DNA from: Argentina anserina
Lineage: Eukaryota; Streptophyta; Magnoliopsida; Rosales; Rosaceae
Direction of reading: 5' to 3'
DNA: 64,000 nucleotides
Assembly: GCF_933775445.1 (NCBI RefSeq)
Contig: NC_065878.1
Location: forward strand, 17,557,395 to 17,621,394
Shown: positions 46,684 to 60,331 of the stretch, one piece after another
Layout: every line of letters starts with the position of its first letter
How positions within the stretch are numbered: position 1 is the stretch's first letter
Position numbers and translations under genes: made by a program
The notes under the pieces: generated by a model
The model's database searches: none
What the model saw: only the letters and a program-made list of their open reading frames with translations
Told to the model about the DNA's origin: nothing

Positions 46684-49600
46684 ATTGTTATTTATAAGTA
46701 AAATCAAATAATCATGCATGATTATTGATTCAGCCAATTAGCCGATAACGGATTTGAAGAGTAGCGATGGATCTCTAATTATGTATTCAGATTATCCTTA
46801 GTATCCTACGGTACTTAACTGTTGATTATTAAACTTCTCTTAGTGATTACATTCAAGTTTCATTTGGACTTCAGGTTTAAATTAAATTCATGAAATGAAA
46901 TTATAAGTGAAATAGAAAATAATAGTTGGCATAACCTTGGAAAAACCAAACATATATATGAACACAAATTATTTTCAGAGCTCGAGAGATGTCTTGGTTT
47001 TCTTGTCTATAAATGGCACTGGTATAGCGTAAAGTTTGAGCACGTGAAACTGAATGCTCTGACGATTCCAGAGCCACATTTGCATATATTTTTTTATCCT
47101 AAGATGCCTTTAATGATTATATAAGCTCATGTTCTGTGATTTTCTTTTCTACTATTGCTCATGCCCTTCTTTTTAATCATTATTAGCCTATTAGGTATCA
47201 GTATATTGGAGTGGAAAAAACAGCTTGATAGGGAGCATCAACATGGTAATAAAGAGCCAATGAACTAAGCTGAACATGATGTGTCCATCCCAACATATAA
47301 CCTGGCAAGGTAGCAAGAGCTTGCTCGTGAAACTTCAGGTGCAGTACTGTTCCAATCTTTTAGGCAATCAGGCACGGATCTAGGGGTGAGTTAGGGTTTA
47401 TTGTAGCCCATTTCATTTTTTTAGAGTGAAAAAATTGATTATATATTAACTATGGCGGCTCAGAAAAAATTGAGTCATTTGCACAGTTTTTTTGTTTATT
47501 TGTTCTGTTTTTCTATGTTTATTTGTCAACGCAAAATATATATGATAACTTTTTTCATATAAATCTCAGTCTTCTATCTTATTCTATCAGGCGTAGCTAT
47601 CATTTCCATATTGAAATTATCACTACTCTACTATGAAGTCCTTAAAAAAATTTGGTTTTTGACAAACTTAACACACCATGTTATTAAATCATGGATCCGT
47701 CCTGCAAGCAATGGAAAACTGGCTTATCTGTTTTAAAGGAACTCGCTTTAAGTGATTAAGTGTCCATAGCTGGGTTGTTTTAATTTCCTTTCCAGCTTGG
47801 ATTGCAGCATTCTATGGCGATAACCTCATATATAGCAGTAGCATTTTGTAACCTGTTTGCATCCTGGTTTGGGCTTTTGGATATTTTGTGGACAAATAAA
47901 TAATAGTAACCATCTATACATGGTATAAAAGACTTGCAATTTCCCCCTATGTTCATATATTGATATTAATTTGTGTCCGCTGTCTTGTAAAACTAAAAGG
48001 TTCAGTTTCCAGTGAACTCAATCATGCTTGTTGAAATTCAGTAAGGTGTTTGTCTTTTCCGTTTCATCATTGATTCTGCTTGCATAACACTTTGCTTCTG
48101 ACTTGTTGGACCAACTGCCTCCGTTGAATGACTGGAACAAGGGTTTCAGAGACTAATATGATAATGGTTTAGAATTACTGAAGCAGCAATTCTCTGGTAC
48201 ATTGGTCTTGTGTTTTGTCTTCTGGAAAAATCTCTGATGAGTATGTTCCGAGTATTGTTTATATTTATATGTTTTGGAAGTCAGTGTTCTCAATGGGGTC
48301 CGTGAGTTTCTGCTAAGAGGAGCTTTTCCTTCCCCCTCTGATAGTGAAAACAAAGATGTCATATAAGTAGTCATTTACTAGATGAATTCAATCCCCAACA
48401 ACAAAGCTTGGCTCCAAAGTTGTGAATCAACCACTATTTTCCCTTGCAAAATAAATCCCATAATCCCTCTACTCTCAATAATGAAGATACTGACAATTGC
48501 GAGAAATTTTTCGGTGTTAATCTATTTGTACATTGCATGCATGCCAATTGATTTCTGGAATCAACTTTGATGTTTGTTTATGATGTGACTCATGTGGTGA
48601 TAGAGCAATTGGCTACTCCTTGACCATGTTTCTTTGGTTGGACATGTTCAGCTTTTGAATTCTGCTCTTGGCCTTGTGTACAGTAGCATTTAGTTTGTCC
48701 ACCAATTGTTTATCTAACCCTATAGCTTGGCCTTTAATCAAGATTCATGTGAAAATTGTCTCTGTAGAGCTTTGTTTCGGTTTGATCAACATGGTATGCT
48801 AAAGTTGCAGATGCTATTTCTATACCCATACGGCCATACATGTCATAATCTTACTTTAGAAAATGAGTATGATTTTTAACTACCAAAGCTAAGATAGCTC
48901 TTTCTAATTTCATGGTCACCACAAAGAGAGAAGGCCAAACCTAAAATCTATTGAGTGGTCCGTAAACTTTGTTCAATAAATTGGTGGGAGCAATCATAGG
49001 AATGTAGGATTAAGTTCTCCCTTTTTTTATACACATGATGCACATCAAATGATCAAAACCTTAGATTTGGTGTCCCACAAGTTTAGTGTAATGCAGCCTT
49101 TTTGGACTTTGTGGATGGAAGTATATACATGCCTTTGATGATTCTGGAACTGCCCTTTTGGCTTTTGCTTGTATTGCTTGCTTTCACGATAAGGGATTTC
49201 CTAATTCCTTCACTAATTATTTCTTCATAATTAGATTAGATTGAGTTACAAAGTGTAATCCACTAATGACTATATGATCGATGCTTCAAACTTGATCAGG
49301 ATCAAGTTCTATCGTATTGAATTCAGGTCTATCTATTGGACTCTTATTTCCACTCATCATCAACAATGCCATGTGTTGTTTAACAAAATCCTAATGAATG
49401 TACTTGAGGAAACTATATATGGTGGGATATTGGACATTTAATTTTGTGAAAGAAATCCGATCCAGAAGCTTGCCAGAGATAGGACATCATATGCTGTGGG
49501 GGTCAGTTAGCTACTTGTTTGTAGCATTTATGGACTTGAACCTAACCATAATGTCATTATTGATTGTACACAATCTGTTCCTTGCTACTTATTAGATTAG

Positions 49601-50014
49601 ACTTAGAGAGGTAGGATGTAACATAGATCAATAGATCTAATATGACATACTTGTTAACGTTTACGACTTAACGTAACATGTATAATTAATTAGATATTTA
49701 TTTGGAGAACAGTACATCGATCAAGTGTTCTATTTCCTTTCTTATTACGAGCAATACTTTGTTTCATATTTTACTGAATATACCCAACGAGTTAATCCTA
49801 TGAATATACCCATCGATCGTACTATTGGTTCAGTTTTGAGTAAGGTTCTAATCAGCTTGTCAAAAAAAAAACATCACAATTCCAGCCTAGCTGTGCAAGA
49901 TCGGTTGTTACTTTCTTGTCTAAACATTTATGAATTAATTTCAATTTACCTTCTTAAATTTTACATCCAAAATTAATTCAATTTTAAAACTTTTATTTTA
50001 ATCAGTTTTCCCTT
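46684..50014. other. intergenic, with a possible decayed exon
   Basis: No gene recognised. 47222-47339 looks exon-like: an acceptor AAACAG, then a frame reading LDREHQHGNKEPMN, a stop, AEHDVSIPTYNLAR, a stop, QELARETS, then CAG^GTGCAG. I do not know the family. A block near 49545-49702 recurs at about 51018-51165. Confidence 0.4.
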
Positions 50015-51165
50015 TATATTTTTAAGAGAACTTCTATTCATACCTTCCAAAACAACACTTAGACCTCTCTATTTTCAAGTTCATTTTGACTTTTTCAATA
50101 CATGTAAAATTACCAAAAAGACATGTAAGAGTGAAAAAAAATAAAAGATAAGAGAATTATCAACCTGCTTATTTTAAAATAGCAAATCTAAATGATTGTT
50201 CCTTTTTCGTCAATCCATTAGTTATATATTTATTTCAAGAAAACCTCAATTTGGAATAATAAATTGAATAAGATGATGTAATTACTTTTATCTTTTATTG
50301 TTAAAAAATACAATAAATAACATTATTAATCTCCATGTATCAATTGAAAAGCTATATAGAATTTTTAATAAACGTTAGTTAAAACCTGAGAGAAATAATT
50401 GTTCAATAAATGTTAGAATTGTTCGTGTTGATTTTACTATTTGGTGAATTTCAAATTAATGAATGAAAAAGAACAATATTATGAATAATGAATTTAAGAG
50501 TGAAAGAGAAATTTTTTTTTAGAAGATGGAATATGTAATTATTAATATTTTTTCGAGTTGTTTATAATAATTGAATAAAAGTATAATTGGAAATATATTA
50601 ATAAATAGTAGATTGATTTGATATCTAATAATGATATATTGATTATGAATATTTTTTAAAAATTATGGAGATCTAAATAACATTTTAAGTATTTATAAAA
50701 GTAAAGAGATATTTACTAAGTAAGGAGGTCTAAATACCATGTTTAGAGGTACGAATAGAAGCTCTATATTTTTAAAAGACATCAAAAAATGACAAAAGTC
50801 ATATTTTATATGAATTATATAGATAATTATGTCACGAGACATAATTTAAAAGCTCTAGTGTTGTTATAAAATTATTGAAAATTTTATTTTGAATCTTACA
50901 TATATGATTTGAATCATTCTTTTAATAAATTTTTATCGAGTTTTAACTTAAAAATCTTAATTTTATCTTTCTGTCTTATTAGAATTTGCTAAACATTTAT
51001 ATTTACTAAAGCTTAGCTACCATAATGTCACTGTACAATTAATTATTTGCTACTAGTTGGATTAGACTTGGAAGGATAGGATTTGACATGTACGAGCTCT
51101 GACCGGATACTTGTTAGAATTTACGTAACACGACTAAGTCATTAATTGAATAGAAATAATTGTCT
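49545..51165 (+). repeat. pair of direct repeats of about 120-150 bp
   Basis: The blocks 49545-49702 and 51018-51165 share, in order, CATAATGTCA, TTGCTACT, GATTAGACTT, TAGGAT, GATACTTGTTA-like and TTTACG-CTTAACGTAACA-like words. They face the same way and lie about 1.46 kb apart, with the Mutator-like MITE between them. They may be decayed LTRs or a local duplication. Confidence 0.55.
50026..50764. mobile_element. Mutator-like MITE with 11-bp target duplication
   Basis: The left end begins GAGAACTTCTATTCATACCT and the right end is the inverse of GAGCTTCTATTCGTACCT. Similarity continues patchily inward (TTAGACCTC at about 20-30 bases further). The sequence TATATTTTTAA flanks both ends (50015-50025 and 50765-50775). 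A target duplication of 9-11 bp with G...C termini fits the MULE superfamily. The interior (about 740 bp) is very AT-rich and non-coding. Confidence 0.78.
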
Positions 51166-54100
51166 CACAGTGTTCGATTATGTTTCAAACAAGAACTAAA
51201 ATTTCGGTTAGAACGGAATTATCGAAGATTCGAAAATTAGAAATTTTGATTGAAATTTCAGAATTTTTTTTTATTTTTAAAAATAATTAAGTAAATTGAT
51301 AAAAATTTATATAAAAACATGAAAATTTTGAATGAAAATTATGAATGAAATTTTTTAAAATGTATATTTGATCAATTATCTACTACATGTCATACGAAAT
51401 TATTATATAACTATTAGTTTATAATGAGTTATAGTAATTTGAGATGAAATAATCGTCGAATATTATTAAAAATCTACTTAATATATATATATATATATAC
51501 CCAAATGGAGACTATCTCATCACGCCTTATTTACATATTACATTGAACATGAAATTACATAAGTGATTTAAAACCACATAAAGGATCTATGAAGTACAAA
51601 ATGTTCACTATCTTTATCATGTATTTGAGTACAATCTTGAGTACATTATGAAGAATAGTCATTAAATGATACCTCCCCTTTCTAATTTTACATATACTGA
51701 CTTATATGTCAATCATATGGGTCATGGGTGATTGACTTTAGGTTGTGATACTGGTAGTTCTCGTTTGGATCAAACATTTCTCGACTTTAACCATAACCAT
51801 AGTTTTGTGAAGATTGTGCATTAGATTGTGTCAATACGTTTTCACTTGATTGTATCTCATTAGAGAATAAATATGGTGGATAAGACATGTTGAATTTTCT
51901 CCATAAGAGTGACATTCATCATTGCTTCCTCTTAGACCAAAAGGGGTTCGATTCCCCTCAACAATTAGTTCGGTTTTATTTCAATTTTAGGTGAATGTTG
52001 AGAGATAGAATGCGATATATAATCAAAAGAGTTACATATAACAATAAGTTGGTGTAGTAGAGTTGACTATAACTTTGTGCTTACAAAAAAATAGATTAGA
52101 TGTTCGATTTCCTAACAAATGCATGCTTTTTTTATTTTAATTGAAGTTTGCCTGACATGTGGCGATATTATGAAAATATTGGGAAATTTCGAAAGTTTCC
52201 AGATATATTGGGAAATTTCGAAAAATTTCATCGAAAAATGTTTGGTATGTAACAGATATATTCATATGTCGAAAAATAGAAATTTTCACGAACATATTGA
52301 AGAAATTATGGATATTTCAGTCCTTAGCTTCAAATTTGAATAACTTTCTATATGTTTACTTTTCCTCTAAAATCAGATATGTGGATTACTTTGCAAATTA
52401 CATTTTCATTAGTAACTTTCAAACCATTGAAACCAACAAAACTAACAAGCAAAACATTTGTTATTCTCCATTTAAATATGTAAATTAATGATACATAATT
52501 TTTCGAAAGGTCGATACTTCGTTGATGATAATTTGGCTTTGGACTCATGGTGATGAACAAGAACCACCTAGCCATAACAAGAGTGCAATAAAATCGACGG
52601 CTGATGAGGAATGTTTTGGACATTTGGTACCAAATAAGGTGGTCACAGCAAATAAATTCCTCCAACTTTCAAGGACAAGGAAACTTAGGCTGTGACATCC
52701 GTGAGGCAAATGATTGAACATAATTGTAAGGAAAAGACGGTGGCCGCAATACGCGGTATGAGCTCATTGGTGGGGTGACTTACTTGTAGAATAAACAGTG
52801 GGCGGCCGACGACGATGATCATTCTGGTTGGTCATCACCTTGTAAACGTGATTTTGTTGTGCTCTCATTAATATTTAGGAACAAGAAGCATGTAGTCATG
52901 ACCAATGATGGTACTATATTTATGAAACCTAAGCAAGAAAGAATATTGGTATTTTGGGAAAAATAAAATGAAGAACCGTAGTGTTGAAATGGTCTAGATG
53001 TTCTAGTCTATAGGGTTTTGGACCAAAAGCTTGCTTAATTATTGGTATCGATCGACATTTGTAAGTTGCAAGTTAAACTATAGTCCCATTCTAATTAGGG
53101 AGTGGCAACGAGTAGACGATTACCTAAATCAATTAGACGCTCAAGTGGTAAGATGGGATGAAGACATGACCAAGGGTGTTGCGTGTTAACTTGTTAAGTC
53201 GATTTTTCAAGAGTTCGTATCAAAGGTAATCGACCTCGACAATGTTAAAATGTGTTTTCACTTAGAGTAGGCTGTAAAAGTTATTTTATAATGATGGTGA
53301 TCAGATTATGCTAGAGAAAAATTTCAGTTACAAAGAGACCTTGACATTGTTTACTATAATTAATTTGGTATAAAAAAACATTTTTTTAATTAGCATGATC
53401 TGCTAAGACCACATTTTATACAAATTGTCCTGCCCCATCACTCCCATGCACTGATATCATTATCGAGCATAATTATAAAAATTGTTTCATAATCCTGACA
53501 TGTGCGATAACTTATGGCTGAGACTCGAACTCTATCAATGTGAATGAAACTAAGATTATTTATCATAACTTATGGCTATGGTGTTGTTTGAATTAGCAAA
53601 CAATACACATGTTCTCTAAGAGAAAATGCAACTTCATCATTATTATGTCAACATTAGGCCAGGTTTTAGCTTCAGATTAAGTTTCATGTTGGAGGAAGAG
53701 TTTAGGTTCCCCAACTCTCTCTGGGGTTCAACGTTATACTAAATGGAAGATAACTTTGTTGAGTACAGTCGGTAAGAAAACCCCAAACAAGTATGTTATG
53801 TAATAAGAATAAGGAAGATACATCCATTGCTGTCACTACCCAAATTGATATAGAGATTGTGCAGGTTCACTCAATTCTGTAATGGCTTCGCTGGCAAACC
53901 GACCATTTGAGGTGTCAATGTCCCATTCGTCCTGTAAAATTCCACGTAAGCTTGTCCTCTAATTTACTTCCAAGAATCAAGACAGAGGATAATAGTGAAG
54001 TTAGAAAATCAGAAATAATTGAAAATATCATCACCTCTATTAATTTATTTCTGGAATTCGCTAGAACTTCTGGCAACACATGGAGGATTCCCCTGATCGA

Positions 54101-55388
54101 TGGTTACCTACCAGAGAGAATCTGCTCCACTCCACAGCCTCAAGCTCATGCATTGATTTTATAAATCTTTGCCAAAGATTAATAAGATTTGTTTATAAAA
54201 AAATGTGAAACATTTGAGTTGTTATTTTAGTCTTAGTCTTATCACGTCCATCAATTTTTGTTTATAGAATTATAGTTGCAATTATATGGCTGGTAAACGC
54301 ATCTTCTTCGTGTTCCAAAAACTTCATGGACATAAATTATGTTTTCTTCATACTAAAATCGTTTTGAACGTTGTTCTACGACTTCTATTTGTATTTGATT
54401 CTTCTCATGTGGTCTCGCAATCGCATCGCCTCATTTACTTTCAAGTTTTAATCTTAATATATACGTTCATAGGTTTCATCAATAACAAAACAATAAGATC
54501 GTTGTTATACTCGTATTAGTCGTAGAAATCATTTTATTATTGGATCATCATGAAAATTTATAACACTCGAATAAACTGTTTAATATTTGATCAGATGTAT
54601 AGATGCTAAACGATCAAAAACATCCGTCAATGTGAAAACCCTACTCCATCTGTAACAGATTAGGACACAACAATGGAGAATGGGACAGTTTCCAAAAATG
54701 AAATATCGATCAAGCTAAAGTAGTCTCTTTTCTTTCTGAAGCAAATTAAAACATACTCATCATTTTCGCTTCTGCTCCATTATTAAAACTTTGTATTGTT
54801 ATTGGTAAGCAATAATGCATCCTTAATACTGCGTACATCGTATCTACACCAACACACCCTCCTTCCCGCGCAGCCCTTTGTTAACGTTACAGAAACCGCC
54901 AAGCTACATCTCAGACCGACACCCATCATTTCTCTCTCGGGTCTAATCAGCCGGTTTTCCGGTTAAGGCACCATGTGGTCTTGCCCCTAAATTTCAAAGC
55001 CTGGCTCACGTACATCCCTCCACCTGTCCCCTCACTTTCCGGCGGGCCAGTTAAACCACGCCGCGTCGGCCTTGAATATCTCCAAAATCTCAGGCAGGCT
55101 AGCTAGGCCAGTGGGCATGGTACTGTTCTTGACTTATGCAGAAAATGCAGTAGTTGCTGGCATTTACGTGCGTGTGGGGGTGGTGGGTCTGGGAGAGTCT
55201 GAACCTTGAGATCAGAGCGGCAGAGCTGAGTCACTGATCACTGTGGGTCTAGAGTCTCCCAGTCGGTCTTCTGGCCAATAGGGTGAAACTCACTGCGTCA
55301 TTTTTTCATAACTGAGCTCTGTCATTTTCACCGGAATTCCACAACTTATATATTGTAGTCTCGAACTTCACGCAATAATATTAAGATA
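50776..55388. other. intergenic, AT-rich, no recognised gene
   Basis: Contains (TA)n at about 51481-51498, dispersed AAATTTCG-type repeats (51190-51350, 52150-52320), and a short open frame at 53907-54164 of unknown nature. 54860-55260 is less AT-rich, but no gene can be placed. Confidence 0.5.
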
Positions 55389-55391
55389 TTA

Positions 55392-56198
55392 AGCATCTGC
55401 ACCTATAAATAAGTTTACTTAAATATTTAGTGAGGTTTTGTTCTAAGTAAATTAATTTTATATTTTACTTAAACAAATCGATTTTTACACACATCCATTT
55501 ACAATTTGTTAGATTTAGTCTTACTTTCTATTTTTAGATATAAACCGTTGATTTTAGATCGATTAATTTTGGCCGTCCAATTTAAGCCATGCTCATTTCC
55601 TTTCTCTCATTCCTCTCCCCTGTTCAACGCTCTCTCTCTCCCCCTATGCGAACCCAGATAACCGGCCACCTTCCTCAGACTGCACCAGCCGATGTTCGGT
55701 AACCACCACCAAAATATCATTTCATTCTCCCCTTCAACACCCAGTCCTTGCATGTGGGATTCGACCAATTTTACGACGAGGTTGAGTTTTGAGATAGGGG
55801 AGCGCCGCACCATTCGTTTTTAGTCCTATGACTTGATGAAGTAGCAAATCTATCTCTTTCGTTTATGTCCTTGGGTCTCTACAATCGTAGAGCTGTTATG
55901 GAATTTCTGTTTTGATTGCATATTGTCTTGGGAGATTTGGACTTTGGTTTTGACCTGATCGGTGATCTGAGGTGAGAGGGCTGAAAAAAAAACAGGGACA
56001 TCACCCACGTGCCGTGGACTTTGCCAAGCTGACAAGCAAAGCTTGAGAAAATTTTGCTTTACCAATCGGGCGAGCAAAACTTTCTGGTTAACTGGCGAGC
56101 ACCATCTTGCAGGTGCGAGCTCCAAACTTAGCAAACTCGGGCGGTCCCACCTCCTGCTCGAGCACCACCTCCCCATCTGCTTACCGGTGCAAATGCTC
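55392..56198. mobile_element. PIF/Harbinger-type non-autonomous element
   Basis: The left end AGCATCTGCACC follows TTA; the right end GGTGCAAATGCTC is followed by TTA. These are inverted repeats of the type GAGCAnnnGCACC with a TTA target triplet, as for PIF/Harbinger. The right 210 bases (55985-56197) are an inverted, diverged copy of the left end of the larger element at 56869-57085. A CT-rich stretch lies at about 55620-55645. No protein is recognised. Confidence 0.6.
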
Positions 56199-57460
56199 TT
56201 AGCAACTTCAAAATTTATATATTGTACTCTAAAATTATTCAACAATCGCAAATTAGCTAGTGCTTTTCATGGATAGAACTAATTTGTTACATCACGTCAA
56301 TGATTAGTGAATTATTCTTGAACTACCGATTTTTATTTAAGAAACATACGAATTATCACGTCATATTCATATATATCACGGACATGTGTAATTAGTTACT
56401 CATATACCCTATTCGTTGTAACTTTCCAAGTCACATTCATACTTACTACACTTGTATGTATGTGGTGAATTATTCTCAAACTTTCGATTTTACATGGAGA
56501 ACTTACAAAATTCTAATGACGTACGTACGGATGTATGTAGTTGTCATAACGCAAGTAGTCGACATCTCTAGTCCCTACTCAATTTGTATCCATCTCTAAT
56601 TATAATCAAAAGAACTAAAAAGTCTATAGGACGCAAAATGTGTGGTGACAATCAAAAGTGTGACAATCAAAAGTGTAACAAATATTACCGTTGTTGTTTC
56701 AAATAATTTATATTGAGAAGTTGGACCTTACTAATCAGGGATGATTCCTCATTACTTGTGCTACAATTAAACTAAGACATTATTCAAATTCGGTAACCTA
56801 GAAAATGACGTCGCAAGATTAATTATTCTAACCTAGCTGAGCAGGAGAGTGAGGATAATGGCGAGTAAGAGCACGGGCACCGGCGAGCAAAGCGCGAGGT
56901 GGTACTCGAGCACTGACGGGGACCGGGAGGTTTGCTTGAGCAAACCGATTTTCAATCTCGCACCGGACGAGAGGTGCTCGCCTAGTCAACCGAGACAATT
57001 TGCTCGCCTCTCCGCTCGAGCAAAGTTTGCTCCGGCGATTGCTCAACCGCTTGGCGGAGCCCACAATACGTGGGTGACGTTAGGCGCGGGTTAATTTTTT
57101 TCTGTTAAGCGCGTGCAATGCACGCGCCAGTAAAAAAATTTTAAAAAAATTAACGAGCCAATGAATGGCTGACACGTGGCTTAACGAATGGGCCAACGGT
57201 TTAATAGATCTGGGCCTTCCATTTTGAATCAGAAATTTCGATCTAACGGTCAGAATTAATAGGCAACGGTTACTATTTGATCAGAACGGATATAAACTCA
57301 AAGAATAGTTAAAAAATCCCAAAATTTTCAAAACTCTCCCAAAAAAATACCTATAAATACTACTTCAATATTTGATCAACTCACACCAATTTGTGCACAA
57401 CAAATTTCAAATCTTCTTCCATCTCCTCTCTTATTTCGTTTAGCATTTTTTTCCAAAATA

Positions 57461-58693
57461 ATGGGCACCCATTGGCTTCATTCCGAAGATTTAAAAATGT
57501 GTATCTTTTTTGTCAGTCATAGCATTGATGAATATGACGGTAACAAACAAAAGAGAGACAAATTGTGGGAGACAATTCATGCCGATTATATGCAAAATTA
57601 GGTACTAGCACCGGGTGAGAATCCTCCTAAAGGGCCGAAGACCCGAATCTCGCTCGCTTCTCACTACAACAAGTTCAAGCTACTCTTGCAAAAATAGGGT
57701 GAATGTTTGGCGGCGTCACGACAACGTATAGCTAGTGGCACTTCGCTAATGGACGAAATAAGTACATTGTTTTATGACTTTTATCATATATTATATTTTT
57801 TATTTGATTATATGAATTAAATTATGTAATTTAAATCTAATTTATTTAAATATGTAGCATTGTTTACGTTATTTATTTTAATATATCTAATTTTTTTACA
57901 TTATTTATTTTATCTACTTTGTTTAAATATGTAGCATTGTTTACATTATTTGTTTTAATATATCTAATTTGTTTACATTATTTGTTTTATCTAATTTATT
58001 TAAATTATGTAATTAAACTTGTCTGTAATATAAGTTTTTCACATCAGGAACGATAAGCTCAATCATGTTACTATAATGCCAAGAAGAAAAAGTTTACACA
58101 TTTTGAATGTTGGAAGTGGTTAAAGATCATCCATCTTTCGTTGCGGTGCTACCTACTACTCCATCTCCATATGCAAGTAGTTACCATGGTACTCATTCCG
58201 CAACTGAATCATCTCCAACCATCAATTTGGACGACGATCAATTCAATGAGACACCTCAAAGCAACACGGCAGCTCCATCGAGTCCACCTAGACCAATGGG
58301 AACCAAGACGGCAAAGGAAGCTAGGCGCCAAAAGAAATAAGGTAAGACTCCTATTGAGCAACGAGTAGAGGTTTTGCATACCATTGCAAGTGACCAAACA
58401 TCATGGCATACCAAGAGGCTAGCCCATAATGAAAGTGAGCTTACTTATTATGCGGAGTACATAGACATTAAAAAAGGAAAGAAACAATGGCGGAAGTAGA
58501 GTTACGATTGAACAAACAAAAGAATGACACAAGGATCATGACAATTGATTTGGAGGCTATGACCCCAATCTCGAAAATGTATTTTACCAAGAGGAAACTA
58601 GCAATTCTTAATGAAGGAGAAGCTAGTCAAGATCAACCTACCGATGAAACATATTCGGATTGTTATCACCCAAGTCGCGTGCTATTTTCATAG
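57461..58693 (+). pseudogene. Harbinger Myb-like (NAM-associated) accessory protein, broken
   Basis: The accessory protein binds element ends and brings the transposase to DNA. The frame from ATG at 57461 gives MGTHWLHSEDLKMCIFF... and DKLWETIHADYMQN, a SANT/Myb-like trihelix segment. After a stop it continues KGPKTRISLASHYNKFKLLLQK, and after an AT-rich intron (about 57770-58045) KKKKFTHFECWK-VVKDHPSFVAVLP, the landmark of the NAM-associated C-terminal family, and PMGTKTAKEARRQKK. A frameshift lies near 58110, and further stops are at 57601, 57696 and 58338. The tail holds a KKGKKQWRK segment. Confidence 0.75.
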
Positions 58694-59008
58694 TAGTTAT
58701 AGTATTGTACTAAGAATAAATCTAGGCTTGGCTCGATATTTTATGTAATTTAAATTTTCGAGAAATAAAATGTAATTTATTTATTAAATTGAAATTGAAA
58801 TACACATTAAATTTAAAACACATACTGAAATTAAACACAAGCTTAATAATTAAACACACAATAAAACATATTTAAAGTATTTCACCGGTTTTCACCCTCC
58901 AAATGTGTTTCACCAAGTCTCTCTGGAGCTCTCGATGGATGTAAGCGGATTCGAGATCGGCAACACGGTCGTGAAACCGTTGTATATTAGCTTTAGCTCT
59001 ACTGATTG

Positions 59009-60126
59009 CTAAAAAAGAACTCGATTCCCTTGTGCATTCACTGGCTCATCATAAACCCGGAAAGCCCTCGATGGGTTTTGCAAGTCTTCTTCTTCCTCAT
59101 CATCCACATACTCTTCCTCAACAATCATGTTATGCAATATAATGCAAGCTAAATGATGGTAGTCATTACTGATTTGTGGTGCAATGTACAACTATGACGT
59201 ATAATTGCCCATCGAGATTGCAAGATGTCAAATGCCCTCTCCACATCTTTTCTGGTATGCCTCTTGTTTCTTTGCGAAGAGCTTATCTTGCTGCGTGTGG
59301 GGATTGGAAATTGTTTTAACAAATGTAGAGTACCTTGGATATATTCCGTCAGCCAGATAATAAGCTGTGGTGTACCTTTGTACGTGGACTTCGTAGACGA
59401 CAGTTGGGCCTCTTTCGACAAAGATATCTGAGAACACATTCAATATGTGGAGCACATTAATGTCATTTTAGCTCCAGGACACCCAAAAAAACTGTACCAT
59501 ATCCACGTATCATACAAGGCCACTGCCTCTAGGATAACTGTTGGGCAACCCTTTCGCCCCGAGTATGCCCCTTGATAGGCGGTTGGGCAGTTCTTCCACT
59601 CGCAGTGCATGCAGTCGATGCTTCCTATCATACCTGGAAAACCTCGGCGTTCGTCTATAGCTAGTAGTCGCGTGAGGTCTGCCGGTGTTAGATTGCAGAG
59701 GTATCTTGAACCATAGAGATGAACCACTTGGTTGCAAAACTCCTTCATACATTCCAAGGTAGTTGATTCCCTCATCCTTATAATTTCAGTACACTGATCT
59801 AAGGCTGACCCGTACGCTAGCATTCGTAGAGTCGCGATCATCTTTTATTGGGGAAGTAGCCTTAGCAAACCAGTGGCGTCTTCTCTTTGATGCCAAGACA
59901 AGTCGTGGTTGCAGAGGTCCGTCATGATAATGTTGGATCGGTCTTTGCTCATCCTGTACCTCCGACGTAAGTCTTGAGCGTCGATAATTGGACGTTCGAG
60001 GAAGTAATCTTCCATGAGATTGCGTCCCCTAGATAGCTTCTGATGTGGCTTATTCAGTTTTTTACCGCGACGTGAGCCGCTTGGTCGTATTAATTCATCA
60101 TCGTGTTGTGTTTCCGCCATGACCAC
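59009..60126 (-). pseudogene. PIF/Harbinger DDE transposase (ALP1-like), broken
   Basis: This is a DDE_4-type nuclease. Read on the minus strand: the N-terminal helix-turn-helix part (ERPIIDAQDLRRRYRMSKD...), an in-frame TAA at about 59854, then MIATLRMLAYGSALDQ..., FPGMIGSIDCMHCEWKNCP (first catalytic D), VILEAVALYDTWIWYSFFGCPG, a frameshift near 59470, YYLADGIYPRYSTFVKTI (second D), a frameshift near 59240, and RKDVERAFDILQSRWAI (E). The end is IILHNMIVE-EEYVDDEEEED. The three catalytic acids are all still visible, but at least one stop and three frame changes prevent a complete product. Confidence 0.88.
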
Positions 60127-60331
60127 CTGATTGACGAATGAAGCTCCATATCGTCATCCTCTTCTTGTTGACGTTGTCTCCGCCTGCAAAAATTGTGGAA
60201 GCTGAAAGAATTCATTAGAGTGATAAACAAGGAAATATTGCTAAGTGTTTAGATTGAAGAATGAGGTATATGCTCAGATTCTTCACAATATTGTAAGTAT
60301 AGAATGAGTGATATTAGACGTTTTATAGCAA

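Noticed and set aside
51930..51965. B-box-like GGGTTCGATTCCC as a tRNA gene
   Set aside because: No A box at tRNA spacing and no cloverleaf around it.
53110..53250. tRNA-like GCTCAAGTGG...GAGTTCGTATC
   Set aside because: The spacing between the two boxes is about 75 bases, too long, and stems do not pair.
53907..54164. 85-codon frame
   Set aside because: No recognised motif, no neighbouring exons, and composition does not differ from the surroundings.
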